Below the pieces are notes generated by a model. It saw only the letters and a program-made list of their open reading frames with translations, was not told the origin of the DNA and searched no databases. From NCBI GenBank assembly GCA_030848705.1, contig CM061235.1, positions 132,749,228 through 132,813,227 of the forward strand: a DNA stretch of 64,000 nt. The letters are read 5' to 3'. Within the stretch, counting starts at the first letter, position 1; every line of letters begins with the position of its first letter. The translations under genes and the position numbers were made by a program. Positions 22,831 through 34,567 of the stretch are shown here, piece by piece. This DNA comes from Heracleum sosnowskyi. Its lineage: Eukaryota; Streptophyta; Magnoliopsida; Apiales; Apiaceae.

Positions 22831-23823
22831 TCGAAGGGCGATTTGGGCGAATGTCTCGGCGTCTCGCGTACGCGAGGCGACCTGGGCGAGGAATTTTATT
22901 ACCTATTTATTTAATATTATTTATTGATTTAATTTAACAGTATCAGTATTTATTTAAAACAGCTATACGAACTGGGTCAAGATTTATATTAAATCCTGAT
23001 GGACCAGTTCTTGGATCAAATCCTGATGGCCTGGTCAGTACTTGGAGTGAAATCCTGATGACTACTGATCCTGATGGCCTGTGTCAGTATTTGAATCCTG
23101 ATGATGGTCCAGTCCTGACGAAATCCTGATGGTCGATCAAGTACTGATGCCACTCCTGACGGACAGCAAGTCCTGATGGCTTGGTGTACTGATGATGATC
23201 AAATCCTGATGGACCAGGAAATCCTGACTGAGCTGTTAAATCCTTATGACTACTGTTATGGTAATTAAATCAGAATAATTAGTATTAAATGTCATATCTT
23301 CAGTTACAATATTTGGTCTGTTTACGTTTTATTTTGTATTTTTATAAAGATACAAAATATAACGTTTGACAGAAGAGACATATACGTAACTCTGAAAACC
23401 CTAGCAACTATCATCTTCTCTGTTTCCTCTCAACACATACAAAATACATAGTTCTTGGGCGAAGTGAGGTGCAGGTCGCTGTTGATCATTGCCATATATG
23501 TGAGTGGATTGATCTGTGTTGTTTTATCCTGGGAGTGATATTGCTGCAACCCAACACAGTGTAAGTGGGGCAATAATCTCTTCAAGAACAGTCAAGACTT
23601 CTCGAAGGCTTGGCGACTCAGCTGTTTATTTATCTTTCAGTATTTGTTAAAGCTCCTGAAAGATAAGTGTTCTTTCTTGTCTTGTTATTTTTCAGTCTCT
23701 GATTATACTTTTGTTTCGACCTTTGTGTTTGTTTCGTTATTTGGTATTTTTGCATGTTCTTGTTAATACAAAATATGTATAACTGCCCTATTGTTTCTGT
23801 GTAGTTAGTAATTATACCCAACA
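22831..23823 (+). repeat. 5' LTR remnant of decayed Copia
   Basis: Corresponds to 28885-29870 of the 3' LTR and lacks the U3 start. The lost part includes the TATA-containing segment seen at 28715-28757, so this copy has lost its own promoter. Confidence 0.88.
22995..23255. repeat. TCCTGATG repeat cluster in 5' LTR
   Basis: About a dozen copies of (A)AATCCTGATG with irregular spacing of 14-30 bp. The same cluster is at 29035-29295 in the 3' LTR. It may be a regulatory or structural repeat of the LTR; it is not a known RNA. Confidence 0.75.
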
Positions 23824-23869
23824 ATCTTGAAGAGATTACTTTTTGTGTTATATATTGTTAATTAATAAG

Positions 23870-26800
23870 ATGGTTAACGGAACTGTAACTCCTGATGGTG
23901 CTATTGCTTCTGGTTCTGGTGTTACTGTACCCACCATTGATTGGACCACGTACCGTTTTCCACAGCCTATTGATTTGTCAGGAATGCCTGATAAATTCGG
24001 TGGGGTGTTGGTTTTTCTCGTTGGCAGAAAAAGATGAAACTATGGCTTACGGTAAAGGGTCTATGGCCGGTGTGCAGTATGAGAAACCGGTTATTGATCA
24101 GGAAAAGGCTGAAACTCTTAAGGCTTATGCCATGTGGGAGGAAAAAGATGGGGTGGCTAGGGCTGCTATACTGGTAGCTTTAGCGAACACTCTATTTGAT
24201 GAGTATTCATCTGACTCCTTCACTGCTAAGCTCTTATGGGAGAAGCTGGACCAGACACACAATACTGACTCGCAAGGGTTGGAAAAGTATTCTGTGGCTA
24301 GGTTTCTTGATTTTAAACTGGTGGATACAAAGTCCATGACCGAGCAGGCACATGAGTTTGAGATGTTGGTGCATGCTTTGAAGGAGTCCGGAATGGACCT
24401 TCCTGAAAAGTTTCAGGTTATGACTGTGATTGAAAAGCTCCCTAAGTCTTGGGAAGAGTTTGCTCTCTCCCTGAAAAGACAGAAAGGAGAGATCACTTGG
24501 ACAAACCTGATGTTGGACATCTCTGTGCACGAACAGCACAAGTCCAAACAGGGACATGTGATGCCTGCTGAACATGGGGGTTCAAAGGTGAATGTAGTGA
24601 CTGTTGGACAGAAAAGAAAGGCTGTCACTAAGAAGGATAACACTAAACCTGAAAATGACAAAAAAGGCTAATAAACCAAAGACGAACAAACCATGTTGGT
24701 CTTGTGGACAGGTTGGTCATTGGAGCAAGGACTGTCCTACAAAGAAAGCAAAGAAAGCTGTTGTGGTAGCACAAGCTAATACTGTGCTTGCAACCACTGA
24801 TGGGCCTAAGGTTAACATGGTTGTTGGTGAGGCTGTTGCCTCTGGAACCAATGACAGGTATGTTACCTACAACCCTGTACTTCTTTCCACTTATCTGTCA
24901 CATGAATGGTTGATTGATACTGGAGCTAATGTACATATTTGTACTGATATTAGTTTATTTGTTTCTTATCAACATAGTCATGGAGTGACAGTGACGATGG
25001 GGAATGCTAGTGCTGCTCAAGTTCTTGGAATAGGAAACGTGGACCTGAAGTTTGCTTCTGGGCGTGTTCTATCCCTCACTAGAGTGCACCATGTTCCTGA
25101 TATTCGTAGAAATATTATAAGTGGAAGTTGTTTAGTTAAGAATGGTTTTGAACTTTCTTTGAAATGTAATAAAGTAGTTATTACACATACTGGTACATTC
25201 TTTGGCAAAGGTTATCTATCTGATGGTTTATTTTTAATAAATGTTGAACCTGTTTTGGGCAGTTTTATTAATGATAGTGTTGCACCTTCTGTTAATTGTG
25301 TTGAATCATCCGATTTATGGCATGCTAGACTTGGTCATTTAAATTTTGGTGCTCTAAAGAATATGATGAACTTAGAGTTGATTCCAAAATATGCTATTGA
25401 AAAGAAATCTAAATGTCAAGTATGTGTGACTGCTAAACAAACTAGGAAACCCTTTCATAATGTTGTTAGGGATTCAGGAGAATTAGATTTAGTACACACA
25501 GACATATGTGAATTTGGTGGCATGTTGACTAAGGATAATAAACGTTATTTCATTACCTTTATAGATGATTGTAGTAGATATTATTATGTTTATTTACTTA
25601 GACATAAGGATGAAGCACTAGAAAAATTCATTATGTTCAAAACTGAAGCTGAAACACAAACTGGTAAAGTACTTAAACGTTTGAGATCTGATAGAGGTGG
25701 TGATCACTAGTACCTTGTTTAATGAATTTTGCGCAAGCAATGGTATAGTTCATGAGGTGACTCCACCATACACACCTGAGTCTAATGGGGTGGCTGAACG
25801 AAAGAACAGAACTTTTAAAGATATGATTAACAACATGCTTATTAATTCTGGGTTGCCTAAGTACATGTGGGGAGAAGCTTCGAATACGGCTTGCCATATT
25901 CTGAATAGAGTTCCTCTGAAACATATGGACAAGACACCTTATGAATTATGGAAAAGTAGAAAGACAACTTTAAAGTATCTTCGTGTGTGGGGGTGCCTTG
26001 CTAAGGTGCTTGTCCCTGAACATAAGAGAAAGAAACTAGGTCCGAAAACTGTTGATTGCATCTTTCTGGGCTATATTGAAACCATTACGGCTATGAGATT
26101 TTTAGTGTTAAAATCTGACATAGACGGTATAGTGGCAAACACTATAGTTGAGTTTCGTGATGCAACATTCTTTGAGGATGTGTTCCTATGAAGACTGGCA
26201 TACCTCATAATATTTCTAATGATGATCCTACTCACACATCGAGTTCTATTCCTTATCATGTGGAAAAGATGACAAATGTGGGGGCAGATCCTGACAATAG
26301 TTCTACTCCTGACGAAGTAGATGAACCTAGAAGGAGTAAGCGTGCAAAGGTAGTCAAGGACTTTGGAAGTGATTTTGTCACTTACAATTTCGAGGATGAA
26401 CCTTTAACTTTCCGACAGGCCATGGATTCTTCGGAGTCAAGGCATTGGAAAGGTGCTTTAAAGAGTGAGATCGACTCTATTGTTTCTAACGGAACATGGG
26501 AGTTGGTTCACCTACCTCCTGGGTGTACTACTATAGGACGTAAATGGATCTTCAAAAGGAAGATGAATCCTGATGGCTCAATAGATAAGTATAAGGCTAG
26601 GCTGGTAGCTAAGGGCTTTAGGCAAAAGGAAGGCATTGATTACTTTGACACATACTCTCCTGTTGCAAGGATGACAATAATCCGAATGCTTATAGCATTG
26701 GCTTCTGTACATGGTCTTATCATCCATCAAATGGATGTAAAGACAGCTTTTCTTCATGGTGATCTTGAAGAAGAGATTTATATGGATCAGCATGAGGGAT

Positions 26801-27978
26801 TTGTTGCTTCAGGTAACGAGAGGAAAGTATGTAAGTTGATCAAGTCTATATATGGCTTAAAACAAGCCCCTAGAGACTGGCATAAAAAGTTTGATGACAC
26901 TGTTTTAGAATCAGAATTTGTAGTTAATGAAAGTGACAAGTGTGTCTACTATATGGTTAAAGGAAATGAATGTATTATCGTGTGCCTATATGTGGATGAT
27001 ATATTATTGTTTGGAACCAATATTGAGATTATTAACGAGACAAAAAGTTTCTTGAAAAAGCACTTTGAAATGAAGGATATGGGTGAGGCTAGTGTGATTC
27101 TTGGGGTCAAGTTGACATAGTCAACTGATGGAATAACATTGTCACAATCTCATTATATAGAGAAATCTATACTTGAGAAGTATGGTTATTCAAATTATAG
27201 AATCGCTAGTACACCGTACGATCCTAAAGTTGCCCTAGTCAAGAATAGTTCGGGAATTCCTGTGTCTCAGTTAAGGTATTCTCAGATTATTGGGAGTTTG
27301 CAATATCTTGCTATTGTGACTAGACCAGATATTTGTTATTCTGTGTCTAAATTAGCTAGATATACAAGTTGTCCGAACAAGACTCATTGGGAGGCACTAG
27401 ATAGAGTTCTTAGATATCTTAAGGGAACTATTTCCCTTGGTTTGCATTATCGAAGATTCCCTGGAGTACTCGAGGGATATAGTGATGCAAGTTGGATAGC
27501 TAAGAAATCTGGTACCAATGGAGTGACTGGATATTTGTTTACCCTAGCAGGTGGAGCAATATCCTGGAAGTCTACTAGACAGACTTTAATAACTCGGTCT
27601 ACTTTTGAGGCTGAGTTGTGTGCACTAGATGCCACGGGGACGGAGGCTGAATGGTTGCATGGACTTATGTCAGTGTTACCTGTAGTAAGCAGACCGCTTC
27701 CAGCCATTGCTGTTCAATGTGAAAGCCGTACAACTATCGACAAGATCAGTAGTGAAAAGTATAATGCGAAAACAAAGAGACACATCCAAGTTAGACTTAA
27801 GTCTATAAGGGGTCTAGTATCTGAGAGGATTATTGCTGTAGAGTTCATTGGAACTCAGGAGAATATAGCTGATCCTTTGACTAAAGGACTTGAGCATGCA
27901 GTAGTCCTTAAGTATAGGTTGGGGATGGGACTGATAGCCCATAATGATTCATCAGCAGCGGGAACCCAATACACCTGA
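23870..27978 (+). pseudogene. Copia gag-pol pseudogene
   Basis: The start ATG at 23870 opens a short gag frame that shifts near 24000 and again in an A-run near 24660. Recognisable parts in order are: gag of the UBN2 type (about 24050-24600), a zinc knuckle CWSCGQVGHWSKDC (near 24690), a protease with WLIDTGANVHICTD, the integrase zinc-binding region (LWHARLGH, CQVC) and core (DLVHTDI, SDRGGD). A frameshift follows at about 25705. Then come NGVAERKNRT, a further shift near 26190, RT with KARLVAKGFRQKEG, DVKTAFLHGDLEEE and YVDDILLFG, a TAG stop at 27118-27120, and RNase H with GYSDASW and ADPLTKG. At least four frame breaks and one stop make it nonfunctional. Confidence 0.92.
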
Positions 27979-28503
27979 GAGGAGATCCCTTGAAGTGTAT
28001 TCAATGTGGTAATAACAAGCTGTGAGGGTGAGTTGGTAGTACCTTTACTATATATCTTGATACGCACGTATCTGAGTTTATCCCATGTGAACCTAAAAGG
28101 TACTTTTACTGCCAGTATAGCAAGAGTTATTTTGAACTCTGAATGGGGTCAAGTCATTTGACGAGATGATCGCAGTACATCTCTGGAGATGCCCAGCTAA
28201 GTGAATGTAATTGTGTGGTCGCAATTAGAGGAAAGGGTTATTCCTTGAAGCATTCGACGAACAGGATCGAGACAGGACCATTAACGTCTCAAAGCCGTAG
28301 ATCAGCACCATAGCCTTTGATTTGTCGTCGTCTATGGAGTGTGGTTACACCAAACGGATAAAGATTCAAGGTGAAACATTCCATCTAGATCCGGTAGCCA
28401 TCGAAGTAGAGGACTTAGGAGGGTTCAAACCCGGAAGGGTACCGACTCTGAAAAAAGTCATGATAAGGACCGATATGCATTTCTGTATGGATTTGTGGGG
28501 GAT
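27979..28503 (+). other. 3' noncoding region of decayed Copia
   Basis: About 520 bp between the RNase H stop and the polypurine tract, with no supported gene. The frame at 28322-28525 has no recognisable similarity and runs into the LTR. Confidence 0.6.
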
Positions 28504-28714
28504 TGTTAGAAAATGGAAAGTTTGAGACATATTTTATATATGTTCTTGATGGAATTTTTGGAAACTAACAAGTGGAGGTTGTTCCTTGTAATGAGGACTT
28601 AAACTTTCATGTTTGGATCTAAGACATTTTCTTAGTGTAATCCATAAATAAATTGAGTTGAAATAGGTTGCTTGAAATGGGTTATGTGGGTTGGTTATAT
28701 TGAAAATAACTTGT

Positions 28715-28757
28715 ATCCCACATAGCATTGGTAATGAGAGGTTGGTGGGTTTATATA
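28715..28757 (+). promoter_or_regulatory. USE-like element plus TATA box in Copia LTR
   Basis: ATCCCACATAG (28715-28725) differs by one base from the plant snRNA upstream element RTCCCACATCG. TATATA follows at 28752-28757 after 26 bp. The position in the U3 part of the LTR and the plus orientation suggest the sense promoter of this Copia. The spacing is between the values known for Pol III and Pol II snRNA promoters. Confidence 0.45.
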
Positions 28758-29034
28758 GAAACATGTGCAAGAGTAGTGTACAACTACTAAGGCATGTGGG
28801 TGTGCATGGTGTTAGTATGTGCCTCGCGCACACACACACGCGCGCCGCCACCGCCCGCCTCGCCCCGCCCCGACTCGGGTCGGGTCGAAGGGCGATTTCG
28901 ACGAATGTCTCGGCGTACGCGAGGCGACCTGGGCGAGGAATTTTATTACCTGTTTATTTAATATTATTTATTGATTTACTTTAACAGTATCAGTATTTAT
29001 TTAAAACAGCTATACGAAATGGGTCAGGATTTAT

Positions 29035-29295
29035 ATTAAATCCTGATGGACCAGTTCTTGGATCAAATCCTGATGGCCTGGTCAGTACTTGGAGTGAAAT
29101 CCTGATGACTACTGATCCTGATGGCCTGTGTCAGTATTTGAATCCTGATGATGGTCCAGTCCTGACGAAATCCTGATGGTCGATCAAGTACTGATGCCAC
29201 TCCTGACGGAAAGCAAGTCCTGATGGCTTGGAGTACTGATGATGATCAAATCCTGATGGACCAGGAAATCCTGACTGAGCTGTTAAATCCTGATG
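29035..29295. repeat. TCCTGATG repeat cluster in 3' LTR
   Basis: The partner of 22995-23255, with the same order of units and few substitutions. Confidence 0.75.
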
Positions 29296-29870
29296 ACTAC
29301 TGTTATGGTAATTAAATCAGAATAATTAGTATTAAATGTCATATCTTCAGTTACAATATTTGGTCTGTTTACGTTTTATTTTGTATTTTTATAAAGATAC
29401 AAAATATAACGTTTGACATAAGAGACATATACGTAACTCTGAAAACCCTAGCAACTATCATCTTCTCTGTTTCCTCTCAACACATACAAAATACATAGTT
29501 CTTGGGCGAAGTGAGGTGCAGGTCGCTGTTGATCATTGCCATATCTGTGAGTGGTTTGATCTGTGCTGTTTTATCCTGGGAGGGATATTGCTGCAACCCA
29601 ACACAGTGTAAGTGGGGCAATAATCTCTTCAAGAACAGTCAAGACTTCTCGAAGGCTTGGCGACTCAGCTGTTTATTTATCTTTCAGTATTTGTTAAAGC
29701 TCCTGAGAGATAAGTGTTCTTTCTTGTCTTGTTATTTTTCAGTCTCTGATTATACTTTTGTTTCGACCTTTGTGTTTGTTTCGTTATTTGGTATTTTTGC
29801 CTGTTCTTGTCAATACAAAATATATATAACTGCCCTATTGTTGCTGTGTAGTTAGTAATTATACCCAACA

Positions 29871-30809
29871 AATTGTTCTTTCTATTCCTGATTCACTTGT
29901 ATGTTAGTTTTAATAGTTGACTTATGTCTTTAATGAGAAAATTAATTAGTACACGTATTACTAATACAAGTATCATCTACCAGAGCAGCCAATCTTGTAA
30001 AAAAATAAAAAAGACAAGAGCAGTCAATAATTTAAACAAAATATACAAAATAAATTACTCACCTTTGCAACAATTCAAAGTTATCCCGTCACCAAAAAAA
30101 AATCATCACTTCAAAAAAGAGCCCATAAATTCAATTAACACCCAAAAAATTCTATTTATACAACAATACAAACGACCAAAATATCTTACTTATTAGAAGC
30201 CGATTCCAATTAGGCTCAATAAAAAGCTCCAGACCTGTGAACAAAGCTCGATTCAATATCAAAAATAAAATTTGAAAATAGATCTGAAATTTACTTTCTT
30301 ATTTCACACAAATCGAACCAAACGAGCTGCTTTGAAAGTTATTTAGCACGAATCGAACCAATTCCTAGTTGGGTTAGTGCTTAATTCGGGTTTGTGCTTC
30401 AAATTTGCGAAATGGTGAGTACTAATTTGTGACCGACCATGTAAATTAGCTAATTAGGTTTTGAGATGGGTTGACACAGAGATAAGAGAGAGGGATGGAA
30501 AGAGAAAGAGAGAGATAGAGGTAGAAGAGATACATAGATGGTGAGAGAAATTATGACATGAGACAAAGAGAGAGATGTAGCTGAGGGGGAGGGAGAGAGA
30601 GAGAGAGAGGGAGGGAGAGAGAGAGAGCGAGAGAGAGAGAGAGAGAGAGAGAGAGTTGAGTGTGTGAGGAAAGGGGGAAAGACGGGGGAATAGAAATTTT
30701 GTTAAGGGGGGAAAGTAAAATTTTTGTTTTAAGGTGGAAATTTTTGTATAGGGTAAAAAATAGGGAAATGGTGTAAAAAATAGGGAAATTTATATATAGA
30801 CATATCTAA
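29871..30809. other. CACTA-2 internal spacer with GA-rich tract
   Basis: No gene is seen. It contains a (GA)n microsatellite (30592-30656) within a longer purine-rich stretch (30470-30720). A similar purine-rich stretch precedes the satellite in CACTA-3 (54220-54440), so the order purine tract then satellite is shared by the family. Confidence 0.6.
30592..30656. repeat. (GA)n microsatellite
   Basis: An almost uninterrupted GAGAGA tract with a few GGG interruptions. Confidence 0.9.
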
Positions 30810-33800
30810 TTGTTCTTGTTTAACAAATTATAATATTAAATTTATTTTTCTTTGAAATTATTGTAATATCATTAAAATATATATATATCTTGATATCCGT
30901 ATGGTTGTATCGTCGATAAATATTTTTTAAAAAGCCAAAACATCAATTCAGGATGAAACACTAGTTAAAAGTACTAGTCAAATCACTAGTTGACCGTTAA
31001 GATCTCAAACCAAATAAATTTATTTTTTTCTAAAATTTTTGTAATATCATTAAAGTACACCTATCTCGATATTCATAAGGTTGGAACGTTGATAAATATT
31101 TTTAAAAAAATCGAAATATCAAACCGGGACGAAACACTAGTTAGAAGTACTGGTCAAATCACTATTGACCGTTAAGATCTCAAACCAAATAAATTTATTT
31201 TTTTCTAAAACTTTTGTAATATCATTAAATTACATAGATATCGATATCCATACGGTTGGATCGTTGATAAATATTTTTAAAAAAATCAAAACATCAATTC
31301 GGGACGAAACACTAGTTAGAAGTACTGGTCAAATCACTATTGACTGTTTAGATCTCAAACCAAATAAATTTATTTTTTTCTAAAACTTTTGTAATATCAT
31401 TAAATTATATAGATCTCGATATCCATATGGTTGGATCGTCGATAAATATTTTTAAAAGAATCGAAACATCAATCCGGGACGAAACACTAGTTAGAAGTAC
31501 TGGTCAAATCACTATTTACCGTTAAGATCTCAAACCAAATAAATTTATTTTTTTCTAAAACTTTTGTAATATTATTAAATTACATAGATCTCGATATCCA
31601 TACGGTTGGATCATCGATAAATATTTTTAAAAAAATCGAAACATCAATCCGGGACGAAACACTAGTTCGAAGTACTTGTCAAATCACTATTGACCATTAA
31701 GATCTCAAACCAAATAAAATTATTTTTTTCTAAAACTTTTGTAATATCATTAAATTACATAGATCTCGATATCCATAAGGTTGGATCGTCGATAAATATT
31801 TAAAAAAAAAATCAAAACATCAATCCGGGACGAAACACTAGTTAGAAGTATTGGTCAAATCACTATTGATTGTTAAGATCTCAAACCAAATAAATTTTAT
31901 TTTTTTCTAAATCTTTTGTAATATCATTAAATTATATAGATCTCGATATCCATACAGTTGGATCGTCGATAAATATTTTTAAAAAATCGAAACATCAATC
32001 CGGGACGAAACACAAGTTAGAAGTACTGGTCAAATCACTATTGACCGTTAAGATCTCAAACCAAATAAATTTATTTTTTTCTAAAACTTTTGTAATATCA
32101 TTAAATTACATATATCTCGATATCCATACGGTTGGATCGTCGATAAATATTTTTAAAAAAATCGAAACATCAATCCGAGAAGAAACACTAGTTAGAAGTA
32201 TTGGTCAAATCACTATTGATCGTTAAGATCTCAAACCAAATAAATTAATTTTTTTATAAAACTTTTGTAATATCATTAAATTACATAGATCTCGATATCC
32301 ATACGGTTGGATCGTCGATAAATATTTTTAAAAAAATCGAAACATCAATCCGGGAAGAAACACTAGTTAGAAGTACTAGTCAAATCACTATTGACCGTTA
32401 AGATCTCAAACCAAATAAATTTATTTTTTTCTAAAACTTTTGTAATATCATTAAATTACATATATCTCGATATCCATACGGTTGGATCGTCGATAAATAT
32501 TTTTAAAAAAATCGAAACATCAATCAGGGAAGAAACACTAGTTAGAAGTATTGGTCAAATCACTATTGATCGTTAAGATCTCAAACCAAATAAATTTATT
32601 TTTTATAAAGCTTTTGTAATATCATTAAATTACATAGATCTCGATATACGTACGGTTGGATCGTCGATAAATATTTTTAAAAAAATCGAAACATCAATCC
32701 GGGACGAAACACTAGTTAGAAGTACTGGTAAAATCACTATTGATCATTAAGATCTCAAACCAAATAAATTTATTTTTTTCTAAAACTTTTGTAATATCAT
32801 TAAATTACATAGATCTCGATATCCATACGGTTGGATCGTCGATAAATATTTTTAAAAAAATTGAAACATCAATCCGGGACGAAACACTAGTTAGAAGTAC
32901 TAGTCAAATCACTATTGACCGTTAAGATCTCAAACCAAATAAATTTATTATTTTCTAAAACTTTTGTAATATTATTAAATTACATAGATCTCGATATCCA
33001 TACGGTTGGATCGTCGATAAATATTTTAAAAAAAATCGAAACATCAATCCGGGACGAAACACTAGTTAGAAGTACTGGTCAAATCACTATTGACCATTAA
33101 GATCTCAAACCAAATAAATTTATTTATTTTCTAAAACTTTTGTAATATCATTAAATTACATAGATCTCGATATCCATACGGTTGGATCGTCGATAAATAT
33201 TTAAAAAAAAAATCAAAACATCAATCCGGGACGAAACACTAGTTAGAAGTACTGGTCAAATCACTATTGACCTTTAAGATCTCAAACCAAATAAATTTAT
33301 TTATTTCTAAAACTTTTGTAATATCATTAAATTACATATATCTCGATATCCATACGGTTGGATCGTCGATAAATATTTTTAAAAAAATAGAAACATGAAT
33401 CCGGGAAGAAACACTAGTTAGAAGTATTGGTCAAATCACTATTGATCGTTAAGATCTCAAACCAAATAAATTTATTTTTTTATAAAACTTTTGTAATATC
33501 ATTAAATTACATAGATCTCGATATCCATACGGTTGGATCGTCGATAAATATTTTTAAAAACATCGAAACATCAATCCGGGAAGAAACACTAGTTAGAAGT
33601 ACTGGTCAAATCACTATTGACCGTTAAGATCTCAAACCAAATAAATTTATTTTTTTCTAAAACTTTTGTAATATCATTAAATTACATATATCTCGATATC
33701 CATACGGTTGGATCGTCGATAAATATTTTTCAAAAAATCGAAACATCAATTCGGGAAGAAACACTAGTTAGAAGTATTGGTCAAATCACTATTGATCGTT

Positions 33801-34567
33801 AAGATCTCAAACCAAATAAATTAATTTTTTTATAAAACTTTTGTAATATCATTAAATTACATAGATCTCGATATACATACGGTTGGATCGTCGATAAATA
33901 TTTTTAAAAAAATCGAAACATCAATCCGGGACGAAACACTAGTTAGAAGTACTGGTCAAATCACTATTGACCGTTAAGATCTCAAACCAAATAAATTTAT
34001 TTTTTTCTAAAACTTTTGTAATATCATTAAATTACATAGATCTCGATATCCATACGGTTGGATCGTCGATAAATATTTTTAAAAAAATCGAAACATCAAT
34101 CCGGGACGAAACACTAGTTAGAAGTACTGGTCAAATCACTATTGACCGTTAAGATCTCAAACCAAATAAATTTATTTTTTTCTAAAACTTTTGTAATATT
34201 ATTAAATTACATAGATCTCGATATCCATACGGTTGGATCGTCGATAAATATTTAAAAAAAAATCGAAACATCAATCCGGGACGAAACACTAGTTAGAAGT
34301 ACTGGTCAAATCACAATTGACCATTAAGATCTCAAACCAAATAAATTTATTTATTTTCTAAAACTTTTGTAATATCATTAAATTATATAGATCTCGATAT
34401 CCATACGGTTGGATCGTCGATAAATATTTAAAAAAAAAATCAAAACATCAATCCGGGACGAAACACTAGTTAGAAGTACTGGTCAAATCACTATTGACCT
34501 TTAAGATCTCAAACAAAATAAATTTATTTTTTTCTAAAACTTTTGTAATATCATTAAATTACATAGA
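30810..34567. repeat. 175-bp satellite array inside CACTA-2 (about 21 units)
   Basis: Units recur every 174-177 bp. The marker GTTAAGATCTCAAACC falls at about 30996, 31171, 31346, 31521 and so on to 34499, giving 20 full intervals plus partial units at both ends. Units share ATATCCATACGGTTGGATCG and CGAAACACTAGTTAGAAGTA blocks and differ by only a few percent, except for the more diverged first units. The 61-codon frames seen in many units stop once per unit and reflect the repeat, not a protein. The array ends abruptly at about 34567, where CACTA subterminal sequence begins. Confidence 0.95.

Larger units (their letters stand above)
22831..29870 (+). mobile_element. Decayed Copia retrotransposon inside CACTA-2
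   Basis: The 3' LTR is complete (28504-29870, TGTTAGAA...ACCCAACA, 1367 bp, preceded by TTGTGGGGGAT). The 5' LTR (22831-23823) lacks its first 381 bp, joining directly to the CACTA-2 left end. Gene order is Copia. No TGG-type primer-binding site follows the 5' LTR. Several frameshifts and a stop codon inactivate the coding region. Confidence 0.9.
28504..29870 (+). repeat. 3' LTR of decayed Copia
   Basis: 1367 bp, complete, with a purine-rich tract just before it. It contains a GC-rich patch (28830-28930), a (CA)n stretch, the TCCTGATG repeat cluster (29035-29295) and a TATATA box at 28752-28757. Confidence 0.88.

Noticed and set aside
29035..29295. Box C/D snoRNA-like motifs (TGATGA, CTGA) in the TCCTGATG cluster
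   Set aside because: The motifs come from the short repeat itself; no terminal stem or spacing of a C/D snoRNA is seen.
30990..34152. Repeated 61-residue ORFs that look like a small protein family
   Set aside because: They follow from the 175-bp satellite; each ends once per unit and frames rotate because 175 is not divisible by three.
30810..34567. CRISPR-like array
   Set aside because: Whole units repeat with no unique spacers; this is a plant satellite.
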